Below, one piece after another: positions 51,631 through 60,145 of a DNA stretch of 64,000 nucleotides. The stretch covers positions 9,954 to 73,953 of the forward strand of contig DHXR01000004.1 of NCBI GenBank assembly GCA_002413785.1, in the 5' to 3' direction. The notes below the pieces were generated by a model that saw nothing but the letters and a program-made list of their open reading frames with translations, was not told where the DNA came from and made no database searches. This DNA comes from Mucilaginibacter sp. UBA5151 (GTDB lineage: Bacteria; Bacteroidota; Bacteroidia; Sphingobacteriales; Sphingobacteriaceae). Within the stretch, counting starts at the first letter, position 1. Each line of letters starts with the position of its first letter. The translations under genes were made by a program, and so were the position numbers.

Positions 51631-53508
51631 TTATATCGAGTTTACTTCGGTAATACCGTAACGTTTTAATATCTGTATGGAGTTGGTTTTTTCCACATCG
51701 GTAAAGCCGGTGTCTTTAAATATCACCCTACAGGTTGAGGGATCCAGTTTGGTTTTCCATTGACCTATCCCTTCGGCAACATCGGTACTAATATTATCAG
51801 CCAGACAAATAAAGAGCGCGCCTAATCCTATACTAAATACCTTTTTACCAACTATTATCTTTTCCTCAATAGGTTGGGTTAAATCTAAGCCGCTTTTTAA
51901 CAACACTTCATAAAGCACATCATCTTCGGTACGTGCTTCTTTTATATTGTTGGCTGAATTAAAAAGGTTCTGTTCAAAATTGTCAATACTTCCATCCCAG
52001 GCATTAACATTAGAACTGTCTAACTTAAAAGCCTTAAAGCCAATATCTAACGTTTTATTTTCATCAGTAAACAAATTGTTACTGGTTTCACTTTTAACCT
52101 TTTCTCCTGCTCGCCTTATTCTTTCTTTGGTGATCTCAGATATTTTCTTGTACCCTAATTTATATGGAAGGGAATCTTGATCTAAATCTTCCGGTAGTTG
52201 AACATTGATAAACTTTCTTTTACCTCCATCGTCTGCATTTATACGCATAACAGCATGTGCGGTGGTTCCTGACCCAGCAAAAAAATCCAAAACAACAAAC
52301 TCTTTTTCAAGATGGAATAGCTTTAAAAATTTCACTATCAAATTTGTCGGTTTAGGAGTATCAAACACAACATTGCCGTCAAATAATTCTTTTATTTCAG
52401 AATTTGCTTGCCTTGTTGTGCCGGAATCTTCATCTGCCCAAATATTTTCTGGGGTCCGTCCTAATTGTTTTTTTAAATAGATCTTTCTTATTATTTTAGT
52501 CTCATCTGAAACGAAAATTATTTCACCACTTTTAATTTTTTCAGCAATCGTTTCCTTTGCCCACCTCCACCCTAAGTCGGGGGGCAATATTTGTTTGCCT
52601 GAAGGTGTAGTTATGTTAAAACACAATGTCTTTCTATAACTTGGACTTCTAACGTCACCACTCCTCCAGTCACCATTTATGTCCCCATCAGGATTCGAAT
52701 AATTTTTATTGTCTTCTTCAGTCCTTGGTAAAGACAATGATTGGAGTTTTTCGGATTTCCTATAAATAATTTGATAATTATAATGTCTTGAGAAATATGG
52801 TTCATCGTTTTTACTTTGATAAGTATGTTTCCAGATCACGGAAGCTACAAAGTTTTCTTCACCAAATATTTCATCACATATTTTACGCAAATTTTGAACT
52901 TCATTGTCATCAATACTGATAATTATTATACCGTCATCTAAAAGAAGATTTCTTGCCAATTTTATTCTGGGATATATCATATTTAGCCAGTTGCTGTGAT
53001 AGCGCCCGTCGCTTTCAGTATTAGTTGCCAGCTTTTTACCCTCCTCATCTGTTTGCCCTGTAATAGCTAAATAATTTCCCAAGTTATCGTTATAGTTATC
53101 TTTGTACACAAAATCCCGCCCTGTGTTATAGGGCGGATCTATGTAAATCATTTTGATACGACCTGCATAACTTTTTTGCAGCAGTTTAAGCACTTCGAGG
53201 TTATCACCCTCTATAAATATATTTTCGGTGGTGTCCCAGTCTTTACCATCAGCTTTATTAGGCCTCAAAGTCCCGGTACTTGGTTTATTAGCTTCCTGCC
53301 GGGCCTGGCTTTTACCAGCCCATGTAAAGCGGTAAAACTCATCTCCGGTTTCTACTTCTTCACCCAACAAAGCCTTTAATTCCTCAACATCAACTTTCCC
53401 TTCCTTAACAATAGTAGGGAACAGCGCTTTTAGTGTTTCCAGGTTTTGTTTTACTATATCTTCACTTTGGCTTAGTTGGTGGCCTGCTACAATCTTTTCC
53501 ATTAACAT
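51631..53508 (-). CDS. mod: Type III DNA N6-adenine methyltransferase Mod
   Basis: 625 aa beta-class methyltransferase. Catalytic DPPYNTG at 124-130 and SAM-binding DFFAGSGTTAHAV (~404), with a target-recognition insert between them. It methylates one strand of an asymmetric site and forms the specificity subunit for Res. It starts 2 bp after DUF4391. The second Met (residue 3) is an alternative start. Confidence 0.95.
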   Translation of the reverse strand: MLMEKIVAGHQLSQSEDIVKQNLETLKALFPTIVKEGKVDVEELKALLGEEVETGDEFYRFTWAGKSQARQEANKPSTGTLRPNKADGKDWDTTENIFIEGDNLEVLKLLQKSYAGRIKMIYIDPPYNTGRDFVYKDNYNDNLGNYLAITGQTDEEGKKLATNTESDGRYHSNWLNMIYPRIKLARNLLLDDGIIIISIDDNEVQNLRKICDEIFGEENFVASVIWKHTYQSKNDEPYFSRHYNYQIIYRKSEKLQSLSLPRTEEDNKNYSNPDGDINGDWRSGDVRSPSYRKTLCFNITTPSGKQILPPDLGWRWAKETIAEKIKSGEIIFVSDETKIIRKIYLKKQLGRTPENIWADEDSGTTRQANSEIKELFDGNVVFDTPKPTNLIVKFLKLFHLEKEFVVLDFFAGSGTTAHAVMRINADDGGKRKFINVQLPEDLDQDSLPYKLGYKKISEITKERIRRAGEKVKSETSNNLFTDENKTLDIGFKAFKLDSSNVNAWDGSIDNFEQNLFNSANNIKEARTEDDVLYEVLLKSGLDLTQPIEEKIIVGKKVFSIGLGALFICLADNISTDVAEGIGQWKTKLDPSTCRVIFKDTGFTDVEKTNSIQILKRYGITEVNSI

Positions 53509-53510
53509 AT

Positions 53511-54275
53511 TTATATTAGCGCGGATAGGCGTTCTATTTCTTTTCGTTTATCGTTTATCGTTACATTCAATTGAACACGCTGGTTCAGCTGTGTTTCTTT
53601 TTTAGCCTGGTTTTGAAGGCTCATGATCTCTTTTTTCAACTCCTCAATCCGCTCTAACCGTAGTAGATCTTCCTGGGTACGGTTTTGTGTCCGGGGTATA
53701 AATACTCCCGACAGGTTGGCTACTTGCAAAGATATAATACGCTGCGTATAGGCGTTGTAAAAGGTTTGCAGGTTGGTTTTGTCCAAAGTCGCAAAATTAA
53801 AGCTATTTAAAAAATCCTGTTGATTTTTATTTGGTTCACTTCGTAGAATGTCCTCTGTAAAATATCTTTTATCAATGGTTCGCCTGCTGCTATCATTCTG
53901 GTTTATCTTTTTATCGCAGGTGTTAAATACATAAGCCTGGTCATTATAAATGCAAAGTAATATTGGATAAGGAATATACTTTTGTATCAGTTCAGCAATT
54001 TTTTGCTTATTGCGTTCAAAGTCATTATCAGTTGTTTGTACGGTGATCACCTGTACCTCTTCATAAATATACTGTTCATCCTTCCAGGCGATAATATTTG
54101 AGCTTGCCGGGCCAATGCTGGCAACCCAGTTTATGGCCTCAATAATATTATAGTCGTCCAACAATGATCTTTCGGCACTGGTGAGGTCGAAATTACGTTT
54201 AAAAAATGCCTTTGTTATTTTTTTGTTTAACAGGCATCTTTCAGGTAACTGCAATATCCTATTTATGCCATCCAT
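53511..54275 (-). CDS. DUF4391 protein
   Basis: 254 aa. The N-terminus GINRILQLPERCLLNKKITKAFF and the early INWVASIGPASSNI fit DUF4391, a family almost always found beside type III restriction genes and a large helicase. The C-terminal ~50 residues form a coiled coil (RIEELKKEIMSLQNQAKKE...). The start abuts the helicase stop with no gap and the stop is 2 bp before mod, so all four genes are one operon. Probably a scaffold or adaptor; biochemistry unknown. Confidence 0.85.
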   Translation of the reverse strand: MDGINRILQLPERCLLNKKITKAFFKRNFDLTSAERSLLDDYNIIEAINWVASIGPASSNIIAWKDEQYIYEEVQVITVQTTDNDFERNKQKIAELIQKYIPYPILLCIYNDQAYVFNTCDKKINQNDSSRRTIDKRYFTEDILRSEPNKNQQDFLNSFNFATLDKTNLQTFYNAYTQRIISLQVANLSGVFIPRTQNRTQEDLLRLERIEELKKEIMSLQNQAKKETQLNQRVQLNVTINDKRKEIERLSALI

Positions 54276-57200
54276 TTATTTTATCACTAAAAAAGAGATG
54301 AGTTCAAAATTACTATCAGTACTGTTCTTGGTCATTTTAGTACCCCCAGGCATCGCCAAGGTATCCAGGCCAAGTTCATCTTCCACACCATTCAGGTTCG
54401 CGATAGCAGCAGCTAAAAGCTCTGTATAGGCATCCATCAGTCGGCCACCTTTGGTTTCTTTATCAAATGCGCCCACCAGGTCATTCAAAAGCTCCTTGTG
54501 GCCCAAACATAACTTTTTAAAATAGTCCAGGCACTTTTTAGGGTTGTTTCCCGGTATAAAAATATTGCCGTCCATAGCCACATAACATAAATGGTAAGGA
54601 TAAATAGCATTATTGCTATAGGCATCATCAACAGCGGCACCTATATTCTTCAGACAAAAAATCACACCCTTAACCGCATCTGTTAAGTTTACCTGTGTGA
54701 TGGCATATATGCCTTTGGGTAACAAATTATAGTTTTCCCTGTCCTCTAAAGTAAGCCTGTCTGCATCAATTTTAAAATCGTTAAAGGTAAGGTCGGTTAT
54801 ACTAATACCACCTTCAATGTCTTCCAGGTCGAGCACTTTTTCCTTAAGTTGTTTAAGCTGCCGTTTGCGATATTCCAGGTCCTGCTTTTGTCCCACGGTT
54901 TCATCAATGATATTATCATCACCAGTGGCAGAAACGTCAAGTATTTGCATTCGGCCCTGTACCCGGCTGATAAGGTCAATATAATTATCCAGATCAAGGT
55001 TGGGGAAGAAATTAACAAGCTTTATCCGCTTATTTTTTGAACCTATGCGGTCAATACGGCCAAACCGCTGTATAATGCGTACCGGGTTCCAGTGTATATC
55101 ATAGTTTACCAGGTAGTCGCAATCCTGTAGGTTTTGACCCTCTGATATGCAATCGGTACAAAATAGAATATCAATATCTACCTTATTATCCGGGAATATT
55201 TGATCCCTTTTTTTTGATAATGGCGAAAAGTTGGTTAGCACCGAACTCAAATCAGTCCTGCAATTTGGCAAATTGGTTCTATTGGTATCGCCACCAGTAA
55301 CCTGTGCCGAATATAAGCCAAGGTCGTCCCTGATCCACAAGTGCAGGTTATCGTATAAATAAATAACGGTATCAGCAAAAGCTGAAAATATGATGATCTT
55401 ATTATTACCGGGATTAATTGGATTTGCAATTTTGTCCGCTATAAGCTGTTTAAGGTCACGCAGTTTGGCATCCCTGTTTATATCAATTACCTTAGTGATG
55501 GATAATAAGTCTGTTATCCGTTTCCTGTCATCTAATAATTCTTCGCGGCACCTGATCAAATCAATATCCTGTAGCAATACTTTTACCTTACCACCTACCA
55601 GCAAATCTTCCAATAAATCATCATCAAAATCGATAGCATTAATATCCAGGTTTGCATCAAATAAGGTATTGCTTTGGGCATGATCAACTTTATCCAGTAA
55701 AAAATTGATCTGCCTCAATAATGATTCCAGGGTAAGATAAAAAGAATGAATGGAACTTTCCAGTCGTTTAAGTAGGTTTACACGCATTAAATGAATCAGG
55801 CTACTCTCACGCTCCACCTGCCTGAATATGCTTCCTGTAGCTGTTGTAATGTCGTATTTAGCCGCATAGGCTTCTCTCTTATCAGCCCTTACATAGGATA
55901 GTGGTGAATAGAATTTGAGATTTAAGGCATTGAGTTCGTTGTTTACAATATCTATTCCCGGAAACTTGCCATTAGTATCAAAATCAGATGTTTTGGTATC
56001 GGGCGCTAAGCGTTCAGGAAACTGCCCAATGTCCGTAACATCATAGTATTTTTGAATATGCTTACGGGAACGGGCTATAGTAAGCAGGTCGAGAATCCTG
56101 AAATAGGAGCCGTCCAAACTTTCAATTAACGAATCCCTGTTAAAGTTATCACCGTCCCTTGCCTTTAGCCAGGCATTAAACCGTTGCTGTGCTTTGCGCA
56201 GGGTAATGTCAATACTGCTGATACCGAATGCTGCCAATGCCGTATCATTCTGTTCAGTAATAAATGCTATTTGATTTTTAATGTCATTCATCCGGGTGTT
56301 AACCGGTGTGGCCGAAAGCATCAGCACCTTGGTTTTTACCCCCGTTTTTATAATATCATTCATCAGGCGCTGGTAACGGGTAATCCCTTCCCTCTTTGGC
56401 GGGTTGTTGCGGAAATTATGTGATTCATCAATTACGATCAAATCATAGTTTCCCCAATTAACAGTCTCCAGATTTATATCACCCGAAAAGCCATTCTCAC
56501 GCGAAAGGTCTGTATGGTTTAAAACATCAAAATTGAACCTGTCTTTTGCAAGGATATTTCTGACATCATTTTGTGCGTACACTATCCAGTTATCCCTAAG
56601 TTTTTTAGGGCAAAGTACCAGGACACGGTCATTCCGCATCTGGTAATATTTCATAACTGCCAAGGCTTCAAAAGTTTTGCCCAGACCTACACTGTCGGCT
56701 ATGATACATCCACCATACGTTTCAATCTTATCAATAGCCCCCAGCACCGCGTCCTGTTGAAAGTTATAAAGCATCCCCCATATCAGCGTATCCTTAAAAC
56801 CAATTTTCTTTAACCGCTGCTCAGATGCTTCATCTATGGTAGCCCCCTGGAAAATATGGTACAAATTAAACTTGTAAATATCCTCTGGCTTATGGTTTAT
56901 ACAGGCCTTTTCAATAATACCCAGTATGCTATCTTTAATGTCTCTGCCACTATTTCCCCAAAACTGCCCGAATAAGTTCAGGTATTGGTTACCAATATCT
57001 TCAAATGAGGTAGTGATAACAGGATGCAAGGAAGGCAGCAAACCGAAACTTACTAAATTAAGATCGTGAGGCGCAATGGAAAAGCAATGGGTTATGTTCT
57101 CATTTTTAACAAGGATAAACTTCTGGCCGCCCATGTTACCGTATCGGATCTGGCATTTGTCCTTTACAGTATGATAGGCATTTTCGGCCTTAAACTTTCC

Positions 57201-57434
57201 TTTCAGATCAAGATACTGGCTGCATTCACGTTCATCATAAGCAAACCGGATGTCCTGAGCTACATCACCATCAATCAATATTTGGATTTGCTTTACGCCA
57301 CTTAGTTCGGGTGCCAACTCAAATACTGCGTTGACAGTAAAGTAAGAAGCACTTATAAAAACCTCAGATCCTTCAACCAGTTGTTTTTTTATTTCATCAA
57401 ATAAGCGGGTCTCCTGGTTGTTTATAAGCTTCAC
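54276..57434 (-). CDS. SNF2/RapA-like helicase with PLD-like N-terminus
   Basis: 1052 aa. The N-terminus (GSEVFISASYFTVNAVFEL) resembles the PLD-like domain found in large defence helicases. SF2 motifs: IADSVGLGKTFEAL (~243), LIVIDESHNFRN (~331), MLSATPVNTR, then SEGQNLQDCDYLVNYD and QRFGRIDRIGS (~790). First gene of an operon with DUF4391, mod and res. This four-gene arrangement is recurrent and suggests that the helicase extends or controls type III restriction, for instance by remodelling invading DNA. Confidence 0.9.
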   Translation of the reverse strand: MKLINNQETRLFDEIKKQLVEGSEVFISASYFTVNAVFELAPELSGVKQIQILIDGDVAQDIRFAYDERECSQYLDLKGKFKAENAYHTVKDKCQIRYGNMGGQKFILVKNENITHCFSIAPHDLNLVSFGLLPSLHPVITTSFEDIGNQYLNLFGQFWGNSGRDIKDSILGIIEKACINHKPEDIYKFNLYHIFQGATIDEASEQRLKKIGFKDTLIWGMLYNFQQDAVLGAIDKIETYGGCIIADSVGLGKTFEALAVMKYYQMRNDRVLVLCPKKLRDNWIVYAQNDVRNILAKDRFNFDVLNHTDLSRENGFSGDINLETVNWGNYDLIVIDESHNFRNNPPKREGITRYQRLMNDIIKTGVKTKVLMLSATPVNTRMNDIKNQIAFITEQNDTALAAFGISSIDITLRKAQQRFNAWLKARDGDNFNRDSLIESLDGSYFRILDLLTIARSRKHIQKYYDVTDIGQFPERLAPDTKTSDFDTNGKFPGIDIVNNELNALNLKFYSPLSYVRADKREAYAAKYDITTATGSIFRQVERESSLIHLMRVNLLKRLESSIHSFYLTLESLLRQINFLLDKVDHAQSNTLFDANLDINAIDFDDDLLEDLLVGGKVKVLLQDIDLIRCREELLDDRKRITDLLSITKVIDINRDAKLRDLKQLIADKIANPINPGNNKIIIFSAFADTVIYLYDNLHLWIRDDLGLYSAQVTGGDTNRTNLPNCRTDLSSVLTNFSPLSKKRDQIFPDNKVDIDILFCTDCISEGQNLQDCDYLVNYDIHWNPVRIIQRFGRIDRIGSKNKRIKLVNFFPNLDLDNYIDLISRVQGRMQILDVSATGDDNIIDETVGQKQDLEYRKRQLKQLKEKVLDLEDIEGGISITDLTFNDFKIDADRLTLEDRENYNLLPKGIYAITQVNLTDAVKGVIFCLKNIGAAVDDAYSNNAIYPYHLCYVAMDGNIFIPGNNPKKCLDYFKKLCLGHKELLNDLVGAFDKETKGGRLMDAYTELLAAAIANLNGVEDELGLDTLAMPGGTKMTKNSTDSNFELISFLVIK

Positions 57435-57557
57435 ACGAATAGGGTTTGTCGGCTAAGTTAGTAAGAAGTTTAGATATTCTTAAGATTGGGTAAATATGGG
57501 CTAATTCAAATAAGCTTGATCACTTGATTGTTTAAATATTTTTATAATTTTATATCA

Positions 57558-57791
57558 ATGCAAACCGCCGAAGAATTTGAAATCGATATCCAGGGCCTTG
57601 TTTTAAAAGTAACAAGCCACATCATTAACGGTGATGAAATCTTCAGAATCGTTTTTTCTGATAATAGGCCTCCTTTGATCGTCATCGAAGCGATTGCTGG
57701 ATCACGGCCATTTTGGACCTCCGTCCCGCAAGGCCGGCAAAAGGAAGCGGAATTTTTTGGAGCGCGAATTGCTGATCATTTTAAAAAATAA
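57558..57791 (+). CDS. Hypothetical protein, 77 aa
   Basis: Start chosen at ATG 57558 (MQTAEEFEIDIQGLVLKV), since the upstream extension is hydrophobic noise. A small beta-rich protein with no recognised fold. It ends 4 bp before the SRAP gene, so it is probably co-transcribed with it. The 123-bp divergent gap to the helicase gene should hold promoters in both directions. Confidence 0.65.
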   Translation: MQTAEEFEIDIQGLVLKVTSHIINGDEIFRIVFSDNRPPLIVIEAIAGSRPFWTSVPQGRQKEAEFFGARIADHFKK

Positions 57792-57795
57792 GATT

Positions 57796-58617
57796 ATGTG
57801 CTATTACAACGGACAAAAAGTATCAAGAGCCGATTTTATAAAATTGCTGCAATTGGAAAAAGCGGTAAAGAATTATGACTTTTTGAACCGAGCGGTTCAT
57901 AATGGCTTTGCTTACGGCCCGATTGCTGTACTTAAACGAAATGCTGCCGAAACCAATTTCGATATTGTCCAGATGGAATGGGGATTTTTGCCTTCCTACC
58001 TAAAGAACAGGGAAAAGGTGAGCCAATTCCGGAATGGCTATAAGGATGAAAAGGGACAATGGCATATCGGATACACAACCCTCAATGCCAAAGCAGAAAA
58101 TTTATTTTTAAACGAGAAGGGAAATCCATCCATTTACGCAGATGCAACGAGAAAGCGTAGATGCCTGGTTTTATCCACTGGGTTTTTTGAATGGCGACAC
58201 GTTTTTCCATTAAATAAGAAGACCGGGCAGCCACTAAAGACAGCGATTAAGTACCCCTATTACATTTCAGTTAAAGACGAAGAATATTTCTATATGGCCG
58301 GAATTTGGCAAGAATGGACGGATAAAGATACCGGTGAAACGGTGGAAACCGTAGCCGTCATTACTGCGGAGGCAAACCCTTTAATGCAGCAGGTTCATAA
58401 CTCCAAAAAGCGGATGCCTACTATTTTGACTGACGAACTGGCTTATGAGTGGATGTTCGGAGACCTGAGCGATGAAAGGATCACAGAAATTGCTCTAACA
58501 CAATATCCTGCAAAACAGATGGATGCGTGTACAATTGCTAAAGAGTTTTTAGCTTCGTTGGAGCCTGCAACACCGTTTGCATATGAAGACTTGCCGGCAT
58601 TGGAGTACAATCTATAA
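57796..58617 (+). CDS. SRAP-family protein (YedK/HMCES-like)
   Basis: 273 aa. Start ATG 57796 places catalytic Cys at residue 2 (MCYYNGQ), which is required in this family; a longer frame from 57694 would bury it and is rejected. Other signature parts: STGFFEWRHV (Glu, ~131) and QQVHNSKKRMPTIL (His, ~200). SRAP proteins crosslink abasic sites in single-stranded DNA, protecting them during replication. Located directly before dinB-dnaE, it fits a mobile lesion-tolerance cassette. Confidence 0.95.
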   Translation: MCYYNGQKVSRADFIKLLQLEKAVKNYDFLNRAVHNGFAYGPIAVLKRNAAETNFDIVQMEWGFLPSYLKNREKVSQFRNGYKDEKGQWHIGYTTLNAKAENLFLNEKGNPSIYADATRKRRCLVLSTGFFEWRHVFPLNKKTGQPLKTAIKYPYYISVKDEEYFYMAGIWQEWTDKDTGETVETVAVITAEANPLMQQVHNSKKRMPTILTDELAYEWMFGDLSDERITEIALTQYPAKQMDACTIAKEFLASLEPATPFAYEDLPALEYNL

Positions 58618-58627
58618 TAGGCAGGCT

Positions 58628-58864
58628 TTATAAATAATGTGCTTCTATTTTATCAATAACCTGGTTGATTGTTTCTTTATCTAATCCTCCAGGGTTTTTA
58701 CAGGTGCGTAAATAATCGCCATCCGGTTCAACTGTCAGCACCAACAGACCTTTTCGAAACACGTCAAATTTACTCCTCACCCCTTTTAGATTCGATGAAT
58801 CTTTTACCTCAAAAGGTTGCAATTGATGTCCATATCCTACAGTAATCTCGAAAACGTTTTCCAT
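58628..58864 (-). CDS. Small hypothetical protein, 78 aa
   Basis: MENVFEITVGYGHQLQPFEVKDSSN..., a beta-rich protein with a C-terminal helix (KETINQVIDKIEAHYL). It is convergent with the SRAP gene (10-bp gap) and divergent from dinB. Unknown function; similar small proteins commonly sit in this cassette in Bacteroidota. Confidence 0.6.
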   Translation of the reverse strand: MENVFEITVGYGHQLQPFEVKDSSNLKGVRSKFDVFRKGLLVLTVEPDGDYLRTCKNPGGLDKETINQVIDKIEAHYL

Positions 58865-58936
58865 TGTTACGCTAATTTACTGATAAGCAAGCAAACAAAA
58901 CAATTGTGAAAATTATTTTCTATTCATTTGGCAATT

Positions 58937-58951
58937 GCTAAATTTTTTAGC
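58937..58951. promoter_or_regulatory. Inverted repeat upstream of dinB
   Basis: GCTAAATTTTTTAGC: GCTAAA and TTTAGC are perfect complements around a 3-bp centre, 33-47 bp upstream of the dinB start. The adjacent ATAATTTTATA matches a sequence just upstream of the 57558 gene and may be a shared -7-type element. A damage-responsive operator is plausible in an SOS-like cassette, but no regulator is identified. Confidence 0.4.
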
Positions 58952-58983
58952 ATAATTTTATAGCCCACAAATTGACGTACAAA

Positions 58984-60141
58984 ATGGAAACGAAACGCCA
59001 CATCATCCACATGGATCAGGATGCCTTTTTTGTATCGGTTGAGGTACGGAAAGACCCGAGGTTAATAGGGAAGCCTGTCATCATTGGCAGCCCCTCTGAC
59101 CGAGGTGTAGTCGCATCATGCAGCTACGAAGCCAGGAAATTTGGGGTTCATTCTGCGATGCCATCACGAATGGCCCGGATGCTTTGCCCTCACGCGGTAT
59201 GGATACGTGGTAGCATGGATGAATATTCAAAAGCATCTCATGAGATCACAGCAATTTTAAAGGAGCGGGTTCCGCTTATCGAAAAAGCCAGTATTGACGA
59301 GCATTATATTGATATGACCGGTATGGATCGTTTTCACGGTACAATGAAATATGCGCATGAATTACGGCAAAGGGTTATAAGTGAAACGGGATTGCCTATT
59401 TCTTTTGGCCTTTCTGTGAATAAAACTGTGTCAAAAATGGCCACCAACGAATGTAAGCCAAACGGGGAGCTTAATATTGAGCAGCCCGGCGTCCAGCCGT
59501 TTTTAAATCCGCTTTCGATCCGCAAAATTCCCGGACTTGGTGAAAAGACTTTTATCAAACTAAGCGATATGGGCATTAAGCGGATACACGCCCTAACACT
59601 TGTTCACCCGGATTATATGAAAAGTATTCTCGGCAAGAATGGTCTTTGGCTTTTACAAAAAGCAAAGGGTATTGACTATTCCCCTGTCATCCCGTACCAG
59701 GAACAAAAATCCATCGGTACGCAATGCACCTTTAAGGCGGACAGCATCGATATTGAATCCATCAATAATCTTTTAACGTCTATGGTCATGGATTTGGCTT
59801 TCGAACTCCGGCAAAAACAAAAGCTCACGGCCTGTATAATGGTGACGATCCGATATTCCACTTTTGAAGACGTCACCAAACAAGCCACAATACCATATAC
59901 TTCACTTGATAGCGTTCTGATAAAAAAGACAAAAGAGCTTTTCAAAGAAGTTTATGCCAAAAGGGTTTTGTTGCGGTTGGTTGGTGTACGGCTTTCAAAT
60001 CTTGTAAACGGTTTCGAACAGATTGATCTTTACACAGAATCAGAGGAACAATACAGTTTATGCCAGGCACTGGATAAAATCCGCAGGCGTTTTGGCCCTC
60101 AATCTATCAAGCTGGCATCAGGTATCGACTTAAACCTTTAA
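58984..60141 (+). CDS. dinB: DNA polymerase IV (Y-family, DinB)
   Basis: 385 aa starting at ATG 58984 (METKRHIIHMDQDAFFVSVE); a 4-residue longer frame uses TTG and is less likely. Palm carboxylates in HMDQDAFF (D11) and KASIDEHYIDM (~103-113), thumb/HhH IPGLGEKTF, and a C-terminal little-finger domain. No C-terminal clamp-binding motif is obvious. It performs error-prone lesion bypass. It lies 4 bp before the dnaE-like gene, suggesting a two-polymerase mutasome. Confidence 0.95.
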   Translation: METKRHIIHMDQDAFFVSVEVRKDPRLIGKPVIIGSPSDRGVVASCSYEARKFGVHSAMPSRMARMLCPHAVWIRGSMDEYSKASHEITAILKERVPLIEKASIDEHYIDMTGMDRFHGTMKYAHELRQRVISETGLPISFGLSVNKTVSKMATNECKPNGELNIEQPGVQPFLNPLSIRKIPGLGEKTFIKLSDMGIKRIHALTLVHPDYMKSILGKNGLWLLQKAKGIDYSPVIPYQEQKSIGTQCTFKADSIDIESINNLLTSMVMDLAFELRQKQKLTACIMVTIRYSTFEDVTKQATIPYTSLDSVLIKKTKELFKEVYAKRVLLRLVGVRLSNLVNGFEQIDLYTESEEQYSLCQALDKIRRRFGPQSIKLASGIDLNL

Positions 60142-60145
60142 AGTT

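Noticed and set aside
57694..57795. Longer N-terminus for the SRAP protein
   Set aside because: SRAP chemistry needs Cys at position 2 after removal of Met; ATG 57796 gives MCYYNG, and the longer frame overlaps the preceding gene.
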